Source of the DNA: Alphaproteobacteria bacterium
Lineage (GTDB): Bacteria > Pseudomonadota > Alphaproteobacteria > Micavibrionales > Micavibrionaceae
Length of the DNA: 64,000 bases
Direction of reading: 5' to 3'
NCBI GenBank assembly: GCA_030427385.1
Contig: JAUHWR010000001.1
Location: forward strand, 434,001 to 498,000
The notes beneath the pieces were generated by a model, which searched no databases, had not been told where the DNA came from, and saw only the letters and a program-made list of their open reading frames with translations. A program made the position numbers and the translations under genes. Positions 17,745 to 25,791 of this stretch are shown in pieces; the first letter of the stretch is position 1, and each line of letters begins with the position of its first letter.

Positions 17745-19865
17745 TCATCTAACCTTTTCCTCATCATGATAAACCCATCTGTGTGCATTCTCGACCTGAC
17801 GCACACCGCCGGAGCCTTCATCTTTGTAATGCGTGGGCAGGACAGCAATGGCGGGCGCTATAATCTCGCCAGTATCTTCATCGATTTCATCCTGCCCCAA
17901 CTGCATGTTCTCAACCACCAGATAACCATATTTGCTACGCTCCGCCGTTTGCTTCGTTAGCGGGTGAGGGGTCTTCAGGCATTTGATATAGCCCTTACCC
18001 ATCAGAACGCTGATCCGCTTTTTAATGGTCGTCTGGCTGCCCAGCCCGTCTATGTCTTCATAGGCTTCGCTGAAGCTTTCAATCGTATAGAGCTTCTGGT
18101 CGAACTGCGCATCCTCCAGCAGGCGTTGCAGGATCTGGTCATGCTGGCGGTGGCGTTCGGATTTGAGCTTGTTGGAATAATCTTGCCGGATCAGCGGCTG
18201 CGTATCCGGATCGATCTCAACCCATTGACCAGCGCGTTTAACGACATGCATGTTCACAATGCCAGGGCCGTTACGGAGCTCAAAATGCAGCGAACGCACA
18301 TCTTCATTCTCATCGGGGCGAAATATCAGCATTCCGCTGGTATAATAACTGCGCAGCGAACTGGCGCCACTCAAAGCCTGAAACGGGTCATCCTTGAACA
18401 TGGCCTTGCTGATTTTTTTGGTGTGGTGGACGAGGATAATCCCGGCGCGCGGATTGATCATATCGCGCAGCATTTCAACGCGCTGCTGCAGGAAAAACAG
18501 CATAGCGTTATTGTCATTCTCGCCGAGATTGCCAAAATCCGGACCGCCGTCAAAGACATTACGGATAGGATCGATGACAATAATATCCGGCGGCGCGTCG
18601 GGAAACTTCTCATGGATCAGGTCTTTGATGATATCCAGCCCGTCATCATTCAGCAGCAGCTTTAATTGCGGCGTGATATGGATGTTCTGCCCGGCGTTGA
18701 GGATGGCGTCCTCAGACAGCCCCATTTTTTGCAGACGCTCGCGCAGATAATCATACTGGATTTCTGCCTGCAGCACGAAGACCCGCAGCGGCCTGGGCGG
18801 GGTAAATTTCAGGAATGGCTGCCCAGCGGCCATATGGGTCAACAGCGAGAGCGTAAAATCACTCTTGCCGGATTTGGGCGCGCCGCCAATCACCAGCATA
18901 CCTGAGGGTGTGAGCAGACGCGGGGCGATCAGATCATCCGGCATTGGGCTTTTATCTGCAATCAGCTCGGCCAGAGAGAAAGCTTCGTAGCACTGCAGAT
19001 GGATTTTTGATTTCGGAACGGTTTTCAAAAATTCCTTAATGTTAAGGCCATCCTGCACCGCATCGGCGGCATCCCATTTTTCCTGCTTATCGGCGGGCGG
19101 GATGATAACCCGCAGGCTTCTGGGCTTGATGGATTGCAGTCCGGTTTTCAGGCTCTCGACGTATCCTTGCCCGGCCTTGTCATTGTCTGGCCAGATGGTG
19201 ATATCCTTGCCAGCTAGTGGGCTGAAATCTGTTTTTGCAGGATCAAAATTGGCACCGCCTATAACGGTCGTGGCTGAGATGCCAAGATCAATGAGAACCT
19301 GAGCACATTTCTCGCCTTCGGTGATGATTATACGGTCGCTGGCGGCGATACCGCACAAGTTATAGAGCGGCCTGATCTCTGGCATTGCATGCTTACCGGT
19401 AATATGATCATAAGGCAGAAAAGACTTCCTGCCGTCTGCACCGTCTGTGCGTTTAACGGTGACCAGCTTTTTGCCGGATACATCCGTATATGCCCATTCC
19501 CTGCGCTCCAGTGATACTGACGGCGCAACCTGCGACATTCCCAGCCAGTCCGCGCAGGATCGCAACACCGCCGGAAAATCGCGCTGTATATCCAGCCCAT
19601 GCACCGCCGCCCACAGGTCGAAAATATCGCCGCCCTGACCGCTTTCAAAATCCTGCCACAACCCGGTCTTTTCACCGCTCATGGATACGCGCAAGCTCTG
19701 GCCTTTTTCACCCTGCAGATTGCCGATCTGGAATTCCTGCTTTAGCTGCCTGCCATTGGGAAATAAATGCCGCAACACTTCCGGCAACCGCGCCAGCAAC
19801 GCAGCCTTGATCTCATCCCGCGACGGTAATTCAGGATCGTTATAATCCAGTGTTTTTAGAGGCAT
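17745..19865 (-). CDS. TOPRIM-AAA replication protein (primase/helicase, RepA-like)
   Basis: 706 residues from the ATG at 19865 (AAGGAAGAT ribosome site); a longer frame to 19931 overlaps the upstream gene. The N-terminal part resembles a CHC2-type primase domain without its cysteines (GLWQDFESGQGGDIFDL, about 69-84). A TOPRIM core follows (TEGEK at 182-186; DNDKAG from 227). The AAA/RecA-like helicase domain has Walker A GAPKSGKS (328-335), a Walker B ending in VIDP and a conserved VHHTKK. Such proteins initiate and unwind replication of plasmids and satellites. It is the downstream gene of the element-1 module and lies beside the GCAGAT cluster. Confidence 0.88.
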   Translation of the reverse strand: MPLKTLDYNDPELPSRDEIKAALLARLPEVLRHLFPNGRQLKQEFQIGNLQGEKGQSLRVSMSGEKTGLWQDFESGQGGDIFDLWAAVHGLDIQRDFPAVLRSCADWLGMSQVAPSVSLERREWAYTDVSGKKLVTVKRTDGADGRKSFLPYDHITGKHAMPEIRPLYNLCGIAASDRIIITEGEKCAQVLIDLGISATTVIGGANFDPAKTDFSPLAGKDITIWPDNDKAGQGYVESLKTGLQSIKPRSLRVIIPPADKQEKWDAADAVQDGLNIKEFLKTVPKSKIHLQCYEAFSLAELIADKSPMPDDLIAPRLLTPSGMLVIGGAPKSGKSDFTLSLLTHMAAGQPFLKFTPPRPLRVFVLQAEIQYDYLRERLQKMGLSEDAILNAGQNIHITPQLKLLLNDDGLDIIKDLIHEKFPDAPPDIIVIDPIRNVFDGGPDFGNLGENDNNAMLFFLQQRVEMLRDMINPRAGIILVHHTKKISKAMFKDDPFQALSGASSLRSYYTSGMLIFRPDENEDVRSLHFELRNGPGIVNMHVVKRAGQWVEIDPDTQPLIRQDYSNKLKSERHRQHDQILQRLLEDAQFDQKLYTIESFSEAYEDIDGLGSQTTIKKRISVLMGKGYIKCLKTPHPLTKQTAERSKYGYLVVENMQLGQDEIDEDTGEIIAPAIAVLPTHYKDEGSGGVRQVENAHRWVYHDEEKVR

Positions 19866-19878
19866 AGTGGTATCTTCC

Positions 19879-20316
19879 TTAAAACTCTGGTTTGCGATTG
19901 GCGGTAAAAAAATTGGCCAGCTGCTTCTCATCTGCGATCATGACCGAGACTTCATAATCATCCGTCCAACGATCAGCCAGCATATTTGCCGGAACAAAAT
20001 CATCCATATGCGCTACAAGGATAATCCAGCCTGGTTTGCCGGGTTTTGGCAAACGCATATCGCGGATATCCTCAATCCGGTCATAAAGCCAGACAGGCCG
20101 TGGTGCGTTTTTGTATATACCGGCAGCATATTCAGGATAGCAGGCAATGATCAAAGTAGGCTCTTCCATCGGAGCAAACAAACTATCAGCAACGGGAACA
20201 GCTTTAATCTTGCCCTCATGGATAACGCCGAAAAGTTTTTTATCATCGCCAGCACAGGACAGATCAGGACTCACGCCCAGAATGTGGGCAGCTTTATTGA
20301 TTTTATCGACAATCAT
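19879..20316 (-). CDS. Hypothetical protein of element 1
   Basis: 145 residues from the ATG at 20316, preceded by GGGAG and overlapping the upstream HTH gene by 14 bp. It is soluble, with no signal or membrane segment and acidic patches. I do not recognise the family. The operon position between AlpA-like regulators and the TOPRIM-AAA protein suggests an accessory replication or regulatory role. Confidence 0.65.
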   Translation of the reverse strand: MIVDKINKAAHILGVSPDLSCAGDDKKLFGVIHEGKIKAVPVADSLFAPMEEPTLIIACYPEYAAGIYKNAPRPVWLYDRIEDIRDMRLPKPGKPGWIILVAHMDDFVPANMLADRWTDDYEVSVMIADEKQLANFFTANRKPEF

Positions 20317-20515
20317 TGTTTTCTCCCGTTTTTTGAGGCGGAAACTGGCGCATATCCTCAAAGGCTTCGATATCGTCACGCTTGTAAATTACACGCCCGC
20401 CGATTTTGTGGTATCGCGGCCCGGTACCCAGCCACCGCCAGCGTTCCAGAGTCCGTTTGGAGATCAGCCAGCGCTGAGCCAGCTCCTCCTGAGAGAAAAA
20501 CAACTGCGCACTCAT
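20303..20515 (-). CDS. AlpA/excisionase-like HTH protein
   Basis: 70 residues. The winged-helix excisionase pattern is clear: FSQEELAQRWLISKRTLERW, then GPRYHKIGGRVIYKRDDIEAF. Such proteins act as directionality factors or transcriptional switches in P4-like satellites and integrative elements. It overlaps the upstream HTH gene by 4 bp (ATGA) and the downstream gene by 14 bp, inside a tightly packed early operon. Confidence 0.85.
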   Translation of the reverse strand: MSAQLFFSQEELAQRWLISKRTLERWRWLGTGPRYHKIGGRVIYKRDDIEAFEDMRQFPPQKTGENNDCR

Positions 20516-20742
20516 TTCCGGCCTCCATTCTGCTCATCGAGCCACTGGAAGAAGGCCTGTTCATCAATCAGCACGCGGCGGCCTGCGCGGCGAATAACCT
20601 TGCTGAAGCCATTCTCCTCGGCATAAAAGACTAGGTGACGCAAACCACCAATGGGCGGCCAGCTGTGATGTTTCGGCCATTCGGTGAGCGGGATAAATCG
20701 CCGCTGCAATGCCTGAGGCGAAGTTTCGATAGTTTCGGACAT
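20512..20742 (-). CDS. Small HTH-like regulator of element 1
   Basis: 76 residues with a likely DNA-binding fold: FIPLTEWPKHHSWPPIGGLR, then VIRRAGRRVLIDEQAFFQWL, which resembles the wing and C-terminal helix of excisionase-type proteins. It ends with ATGA overlap into the next HTH gene. Two consecutive small HTH proteins suggest a genetic switch. The assignment is less secure than for its neighbour. Confidence 0.7.
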   Translation of the reverse strand: MSETIETSPQALQRRFIPLTEWPKHHSWPPIGGLRHLVFYAEENGFSKVIRRAGRRVLIDEQAFFQWLDEQNGGRK

Positions 20743-20865
20743 TTTGCTTTCTCCTTATCGGTAGGTGCCGGGCTGAATTGCACGGCATGGAGAAAGCCTG
20801 AACGGTTTTATAATGAAGGGATATGAGGCTAATTTAATCCGGCATGCCGGATTAAAAATAACCGG

Positions 20866-21471
20866 TCACAATAAATATGACTGATTGAGCTCGCGGATAA
20901 TCTCTTTGCGTTCCTCAATATCGGCCAGAGATATCTGTAAATTTCCAGTTTCATCGATCATACGAATAATCTGCTCGATATGGGAGGCATGCGCCTGGTG
21001 GTACGCTTTAAGAAAAGCGTCATGAGCCTTTTTATACCGCTTGGGGAAAGGCTGCTGGTTCTGGATCATCAGAATATAAGGAATAATTTCAGCCTTTTCC
21101 ATGAACGCGGCGCAGTGCAGATTGCCCTCATCTTTCGGCAGGCCATAGTTTTTATTCACCGCATAATAGGCATTCTTAATTTTCGTATCGCTAAGATCCA
21201 GCCATTCGCCCAGCGCCTGCATGACCTGATTAAAGCTGCTACCGTGCCCGACCATAAGCGCGGCCAGCAGACCGATCCGTTTATCCTGAACATAGGTTTT
21301 GGTCTTGGCCTTCAGATGATGAAGGGCCGCATCACACAACCAGTCGATATCAACATCATATTTCTTCTTCATGACATACGCCGTTGTTTTCAGGGACCGT
21401 ATAAATGAACCCAGATCATGGTCGCCGGATTCATAATCTGCTTTCAGTTTGTCAAATATTTGCGCTGTCAT
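20866..21471 (-). CDS. Hypothetical helical protein next to integrase
   Basis: 201 residues, mostly helical and charged, with no signal or membrane segment. It overlaps the integrase gene by 4 bp (ATGA), so it is co-expressed with it. No family recognised. Its location between integrase and the HTH genes suits an accessory or cargo gene of the element. Nothing in the sequence gives a function. Confidence 0.65.
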   Translation of the reverse strand: MTAQIFDKLKADYESGDHDLGSFIRSLKTTAYVMKKKYDVDIDWLCDAALHHLKAKTKTYVQDKRIGLLAALMVGHGSSFNQVMQALGEWLDLSDTKIKNAYYAVNKNYGLPKDEGNLHCAAFMEKAEIIPYILMIQNQQPFPKRYKKAHDAFLKAYHQAHASHIEQIIRMIDETGNLQISLADIEERKEIIRELNQSYLL

Positions 21472-22535
21472 TTTGCCTCCCCGAAAATTTTCTCGTTCAT
21501 GCTGGCAACAACTTGATGCGTGTGCGCCTCCGACAAATGTGCGTAGCGTTTCACCATCTGCAGCGTTTTATGCCCCAGCACTTCCGCAATCTCCGCCAGC
21601 GTTGCACCGTTCATCGCCAGATAGGATGCTGCGCTATGGCGCAGATCATGAAAACGGAAATCAGTGATTTTAGCGTTGATCAGCGCGTTCTCCCACGCAG
21701 TGCGGATATCAATCGGCTGGCATTTGGATTGGGATGGAAAAACATACTCGCATTTCTTATCCCGCTTTTTGTAATGCGCCTTCATAATCTGGTGCGCGTA
21801 ACCGGCCAGCGGAATGACACGCCGCTCCCCATTCTTGGTTTCATGTAAAATGATGGTGCCGCGCTCCAGATCAATATCTTTCCATTTCAGACCAACAATT
21901 TCCATCTTGCGCGCTCCGGTACTAAGCGCCATCACGACAATTTTGTATAAATGCGGGTTTTCACTGGCCTTGCAGGCTTTCAGTAGCTTTTTCCGCTCAT
22001 CATCCGACAAAAACCGCACCCGGCCGCGCGGCTGTTTCAGCTTTGATATCTTGCGCACAGGATGAATCTCCAGCCACTCCCAGTCATTGATCGCGATGGT
22101 GAACACGTGGCTGAGCGCCGTAACATAACGGTTGGCCGTTGTGGGTCCGCGCGTTCGCCCATATCTGCTTTTACTGCCGACAAATTTATTCCGCGCACTC
22201 ACAATCAAGGCGGGCGTGATATCCGCCAGCGCATAGGCACCAAGCTCCTGATCCCAGTAATCCAGATAGTTGGTTATATTTTTATTGCTGGCCTTCTTGT
22301 GGCTCAGAATTTCCTCGCGGTAACGTTTTATAGCATCGGACAGCGTGAATTTGCGTGCCTGGCTGGTTTTGAAATAACGGCCTTCCCGAATCGCCGCTTC
22401 CGTCTGCTGCACCCAGCGTTTCGCATCGGTCAGGCGCTCAAAGGTCGCAATTTCCTGCGGATGCCCTTTGATCCGTACTCTGGCGCGGTATGAAGCCGAG
22501 CCGTCACTCAATTCTCTTTTTTCGATCGTCGCCAT
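21468..22535 (-). CDS. Tyrosine-type site-specific integrase (element 1)
   Basis: 355 residues. An N-terminal arm-binding/SAM-like part precedes the catalytic domain, with Arg in STGARKMEIVGLKW, HDLRH, then GH and the nucleophile Tyr in KRYAHLS. It integrates and, with an HTH partner, excises the first element. The gene starts 264 bp from the internal tRNA-derived att copy at 22799. It differs from the DUF4102 integrase of element 2, so the two elements have separate origins. Confidence 0.93.
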   Translation of the reverse strand: MATIEKRELSDGSASYRARVRIKGHPQEIATFERLTDAKRWVQQTEAAIREGRYFKTSQARKFTLSDAIKRYREEILSHKKASNKNITNYLDYWDQELGAYALADITPALIVSARNKFVGSKSRYGRTRGPTTANRYVTALSHVFTIAINDWEWLEIHPVRKISKLKQPRGRVRFLSDDERKKLLKACKASENPHLYKIVVMALSTGARKMEIVGLKWKDIDLERGTIILHETKNGERRVIPLAGYAHQIMKAHYKKRDKKCEYVFPSQSKCQPIDIRTAWENALINAKITDFRFHDLRHSAASYLAMNGATLAEIAEVLGHKTLQMVKRYAHLSEAHTHQVVASMNEKIFGEAK

Positions 22536-22660
22536 AATTCAAAATAGAACAAAACAAGTACATTCATCAAGCCATCAATCACAACAGATTGCAACTCTTA
22601 TGCTTGTAACAGGAAAATATACAGTTGATACAGTAAATTAGCCTTTGCATACCAAGGCAT

Positions 22661-22731
22661 GGGACAATGAAAGGGACACTTTATCGTAAGTGATTGTGGC
22701 TATTTGTTTTCAACTGTCCCGTGAGTGTCCC
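22661..22731. repeat. GGGACA/TGTCCC repeats, candidate integrase arm sites
   Basis: GGGACA at 22661 and 22673 (12-bp period) and inverted TGTCCC at 22715 and 22726 (11-bp period), in the short gap between the element-1 integrase and the att repeat. Helically phased short repeats beside an att core are what arm-type binding sites of tyrosine recombinases look like. Assignment to this integrase is inference. Confidence 0.4.
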
Positions 22732-22746
22732 TTGGGGCTAAAAACA

Positions 22747-22770
22747 GAAAAGCGCCCTGCGGCGCTTTTC
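22747..22770 (-). terminator. Terminator beside the internal att copy
   Basis: Stem GAAAAGCGCC / GGCGCTTTTC with a CTGC loop. Read on the minus strand it is followed by a T-rich stretch. It sits about 30 bp from the truncated tRNA copy at the same side and distance as the terminator of the intact tRNA, so it is probably the earlier tRNA-fMet terminator, displaced by the second insertion. Confidence 0.6.
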
Positions 22771-22798
22771 ATGTAACTATTTGATTTGTTTATCAAAA

Positions 22799-22847
22799 AA
22801 TTGGTTGCGGGAGTAGGATTTGAACCTACGACCTTCAGGTTATGAGC
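22799..22847 (-). repeat. att copy: truncated 3' part of tRNA-fMet (49 bp)
   Basis: Identical over 49 bp to 33729-33777, which covers the tRNA 3' end through the anticodon loop. The homology ends at the anticodon-stem position, after which the sequence diverges, so this is not a functional tRNA. It marks the left end of element 2 and the junction with element 1. Confidence 0.93.
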
Positions 22848-22966
22848 GAAGTCAATATATGTTTTACCAAGTGTGCTAAATTACAATAAAACATTGTATT
22901 GACAGTATAATTTAATCATATTAGTTTAATGAAAACTTTTGAAGTTTAACCTTTTTTACGCTATTA

Positions 22967-22987
22967 GGTAGCCCCATGGTAGCCCCA
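22967..22987. repeat. Tandem GGTAGCCCCA pair (left end of element 2)
   Basis: GGTAGCCCCA at 22967 and 22978, an 11-bp period. The same pair occurs at the other end of element 2 (33665-33685). A single inverted TTGGGGCTA also lies at 22732. The pairing at both ends, close to the att cores, suggests arm-type binding sites for the element-2 integrase. Confidence 0.55.
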
Positions 22988-23006
22988 AATTTATTTAGGA
23001 CTTGTT

Positions 23007-23627
23007 ATGATCAAAGAAAATACATGGCTTGCAGACCTTGTAAAAGTATATGAACTTTTGGGGGGAGAGGCTAGATATAGTGATGTTTATGAAGAGGCTA
23101 GAAAGATAAGATTGGCAAGAGGGGCTAGTTGGACTAAGGAGGCTAAGGCCTCTATTCGACGAACTGTCGAAGATCATTCTGAAGACTCTAAAAACTATCG
23201 AGGAAAAGATGTTTTTTATAGTGTTAAGGGTTTGGGAAAAGGGGTCTGGGGTTTGCTGCCAGAGTATAGAGCGAGCATAAACGTAGAAACAAAAAATCAA
23301 AAAAACATTTATGAGGCGGGTATTGAAGGTATAGTTCAAGAACTACATTATTTAAAAAAAACTCGAGATCCAAGGCTGGTTCAAGCCAGAAAGATAAAGG
23401 ACGATTATAAATGTCAAGCTTGTGGTTATAAAAAAAAGGTGGCTGAAGATAAATACATTATTGAAGTGCACCATCTTAACCCTATAGGAAAATTAAGAGA
23501 TATTAATATAACAAGGATAGAAGAACTTATATGCTTATGTCCAAATTGTCACAGAATAGCACATTCTAATATGGACATTCCTCTTAGTATTAATGAAATA
23601 AAAGAAATGCTGAGCAATGGCAAATAA
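23007..23627 (+). CDS. HNH endonuclease with N-terminal winged-helix-like domain
   Basis: 206 residues. The N-terminal about 80 residues look like a winged-helix domain of the type fused to restriction-like nucleases (YELLGGEARYSDVYEEAR ...). The C-terminal HNH fold has a Cys-x2-Cys, an EVHHLNP core with the catalytic His, and CPNCHRIAH as the second zinc knuckle. It is predicted to cut DNA. It lies between att and the integrase gene and overlaps the latter by 11 bp, so the two are coupled. It may be a defence nuclease or assist mobility; the sequence does not decide. Confidence 0.85.
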   Translation: MIKENTWLADLVKVYELLGGEARYSDVYEEARKIRLARGASWTKEAKASIRRTVEDHSEDSKNYRGKDVFYSVKGLGKGVWGLLPEYRASINVETKNQKNIYEAGIEGIVQELHYLKKTRDPRLVQARKIKDDYKCQACGYKKKVAEDKYIIEVHHLNPIGKLRDINITRIEELICLCPNCHRIAHSNMDIPLSINEIKEMLSNGK

Positions 23628-24960
23628 TGTATTTTTAATTTCTCCGAACGATAAATTCAGCTTTACAAAGAAATCGCTCGATGGATTGCCATTGCCTCCA
23701 GAAGGTAAGCGATATTCATTCAAAGATGATAAAGAAAGAGGGCTTATAGTACGTGTAACAGCAAGCGGTCAAAAGACTTTCCAGCTTTATCAAAAATATC
23801 AAGGGCGGCCTGTCCGAGTTACTTTAGGTGTCTACCCCGATATGAGTATTGAAAATGCTCGTAAGGGAGCTTTAAAGGCAAAGGGAGAGCTCGCTGGAGG
23901 AAAAAATCCTAATGTTGAAAAAAATAAACTGAGACAGGAAGTTTCTCTTAAAGAGCTTTTTGTTTTGTATATGGATAGATACAGCAAAATAGAAAAAAAA
24001 TCATGGAAGTATGATGAACGAGAAATACAAAAGTTTTTGTCCCATTGGTTTAACCGTAAAATTTCTGATATCAGCAAATATGAGATCGGGACACTTCATT
24101 TAAAATTGCGTGAAACTAACGGTTTATATCAAGCAAACCGTATTCTTGAGCGTTTGAGGGCTTTGTATAATAAAGCGATAGAATGGGGGTGGGATGGTAC
24201 TAATCCAACCCAAGGTATTAAAAAATTTAAAGAGAAGAGTAGGGATCGTTACATTCGCCCCGAAGAGATGCCTTTATTCATGAATGCGCTCTCAATAGAA
24301 GAAAATGAGGTTGCGCGAGACTTTTTCTATATAGCTTTATTTTTAGGGGCGCGAAAAACAAATACGCTACAAATGAGGTGGGAACAAATTGACTGGCACA
24401 ATCTAACGTGGCGTATACCAGATACAAAAAATGGCGAGCCGGTCGTTGTCCCTTTAACAATGAAGGCGCAAGAGGTCTTAGAAAAACGTTTAAAGCAATC
24501 ACATGGCAATCCGTGGGTGTTTCCAAGTAAAACAAGCAAAGAAGGATATTTTAATGACCCTAAGAAAGCGTGGAACCGCGTAAGGCAACGCGCAACATTA
24601 GAGCTATGGAAGAAAAATCCTCATTATGCTGCATTGATTAATGACGTAGAGAAGACTTTGAATGAGAATAATAATTATAGCTTCACAGTCTCAAAGCTGT
24701 TTAATACAGTAATTGAAGAAGCTGAGAAACGTAAAATAGAGTTGCCTATAGGTTTAATGGATATACGGCTTCATGATATACGGCGAACATTTGGAAGCTG
24801 GCAAGCAATGTCTGGGGCTAGTTTACAGATTATAGGGAAATCCTTAGGTCATAAATCGCAGCAATCAACTCAGGTATATTCCCGACTAGATAATGATCCG
24901 GTTAAGGCCTCAATAGAAAAAGCAACCGCAGCAATGCTGCAATATGCCGAAGGTAAATAA
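23617..24960 (+). CDS. P4-type tyrosine integrase (DUF4102 N-terminus), element 2
   Basis: 447 residues. The N-terminal DUF4102-like DNA-binding domain (KRYSFKDDKERGLIVRVTAS ... VTLGVYPDMSIENAR) is typical of P4-family integrases that use tRNA 3' ends. The catalytic domain has Arg in LGARKTNTLQMRW, HDIRRTFGSW, LGHKSQQSTQ and the Tyr in VYSRLD. It recombines the tRNA-fMet att sites 22799-22847 and 33729-33777. It reads away from the left att, with the HNH gene in between. Confidence 0.94.
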   Translation: MANNVFLISPNDKFSFTKKSLDGLPLPPEGKRYSFKDDKERGLIVRVTASGQKTFQLYQKYQGRPVRVTLGVYPDMSIENARKGALKAKGELAGGKNPNVEKNKLRQEVSLKELFVLYMDRYSKIEKKSWKYDEREIQKFLSHWFNRKISDISKYEIGTLHLKLRETNGLYQANRILERLRALYNKAIEWGWDGTNPTQGIKKFKEKSRDRYIRPEEMPLFMNALSIEENEVARDFFYIALFLGARKTNTLQMRWEQIDWHNLTWRIPDTKNGEPVVVPLTMKAQEVLEKRLKQSHGNPWVFPSKTSKEGYFNDPKKAWNRVRQRATLELWKKNPHYAALINDVEKTLNENNNYSFTVSKLFNTVIEEAEKRKIELPIGLMDIRLHDIRRTFGSWQAMSGASLQIIGKSLGHKSQQSTQVYSRLDNDPVKASIEKATAAMLQYAEGK

Positions 24961-24963
24961 TAG

Positions 24964-25770
24964 ATGCCAGAAAGTATTTTGATTGATAAAGACGATTTGG
25001 AGGTAACTTACGAGAATGAAATTCTTAGGGGTAAAGAGCCAAGCGTGACTTTAAAAACAAAAGATAAGCCTATTTTAAATTACCCTACCAAAGACGGAAC
25101 ATTTGTTACATTTAGAGAGTCAAAGGCCGCTTTTGCACCGAAACCTGACGAATTCCAAAAATTGAGAAAAAAGATATTTCGTATTCTGGGTAAGAAATCC
25201 ACCCCAGAGTTTGATGATAGGCTTAGCTATCTCATCACTTTTTTACGAGAACAAATTTATATTAATGCAACTACACCTTCAGTTACCGCACGCCGCAAAG
25301 AATTATCTCGCTATAAAGACCTTATAAACAACATGATTAATTTCATGGAAAATGATCAATTCAATGATATTAGAGCTGATTTGAGATATGAAATTATGAA
25401 CAAAATGCATGAGACTAACTCAGAAGACGCGGTTTATACTTTATTTCAAAATGCACGGATTGTTGCAGATATGTGTGAATCTGCGTGTGAAAAAATAAAA
25501 GGCCAAAAGCGTACATTTACGCCTAATACTATGAGGAGAATTCTTGCTGAAGAGCTGGCAAGAGAGCTGGATAAAATGGGGAAGTCGCCAACAAAATACA
25601 GAAATGGAAATTATTTTAAAATTCTAAGAGCAACCTTAGAAATGACTCCGTGTACTGTTTATGGAGAAAGAATTTCAATCGGCATTCCTCAAGACTTATT
25701 TAAAATTGCGGGTGAGGCGATTGATACATATCCTAATAAAAAGCCTTATTCACTTTTAGATTTTGATTAA
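24964..25770 (+). CDS. Hypothetical protein downstream of integrase
   Basis: 268 residues, soluble and Lys/Glu rich, predicted mostly helical with a short beta-rich N-terminus. No signal, membrane segment or motif recognised. It starts 3 bp after the integrase stop and so is probably co-transcribed. Base composition is AT-rich like the rest of element 2. Confidence 0.7.
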   Translation: MPESILIDKDDLEVTYENEILRGKEPSVTLKTKDKPILNYPTKDGTFVTFRESKAAFAPKPDEFQKLRKKIFRILGKKSTPEFDDRLSYLITFLREQIYINATTPSVTARRKELSRYKDLINNMINFMENDQFNDIRADLRYEIMNKMHETNSEDAVYTLFQNARIVADMCESACEKIKGQKRTFTPNTMRRILAEELARELDKMGKSPTKYRNGNYFKILRATLEMTPCTVYGERISIGIPQDLFKIAGEAIDTYPNKKPYSLLDFD

Positions 25771-25791
25771 AAAATTTAAACTTAGTGGTTT

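Noticed and set aside
17357-17752. Plus-strand 131-codon ORF across the GCAGAT repeats
   Set aside because: Overlaps the better ORF at 17035-17523 and runs through the hairpin and repeats with unlikely composition.
22799-22875. Second tRNA-Met gene
   Set aside because: Identity to the intact tRNA ends in the anticodon region; the 5' half is missing, so it is an att remnant.
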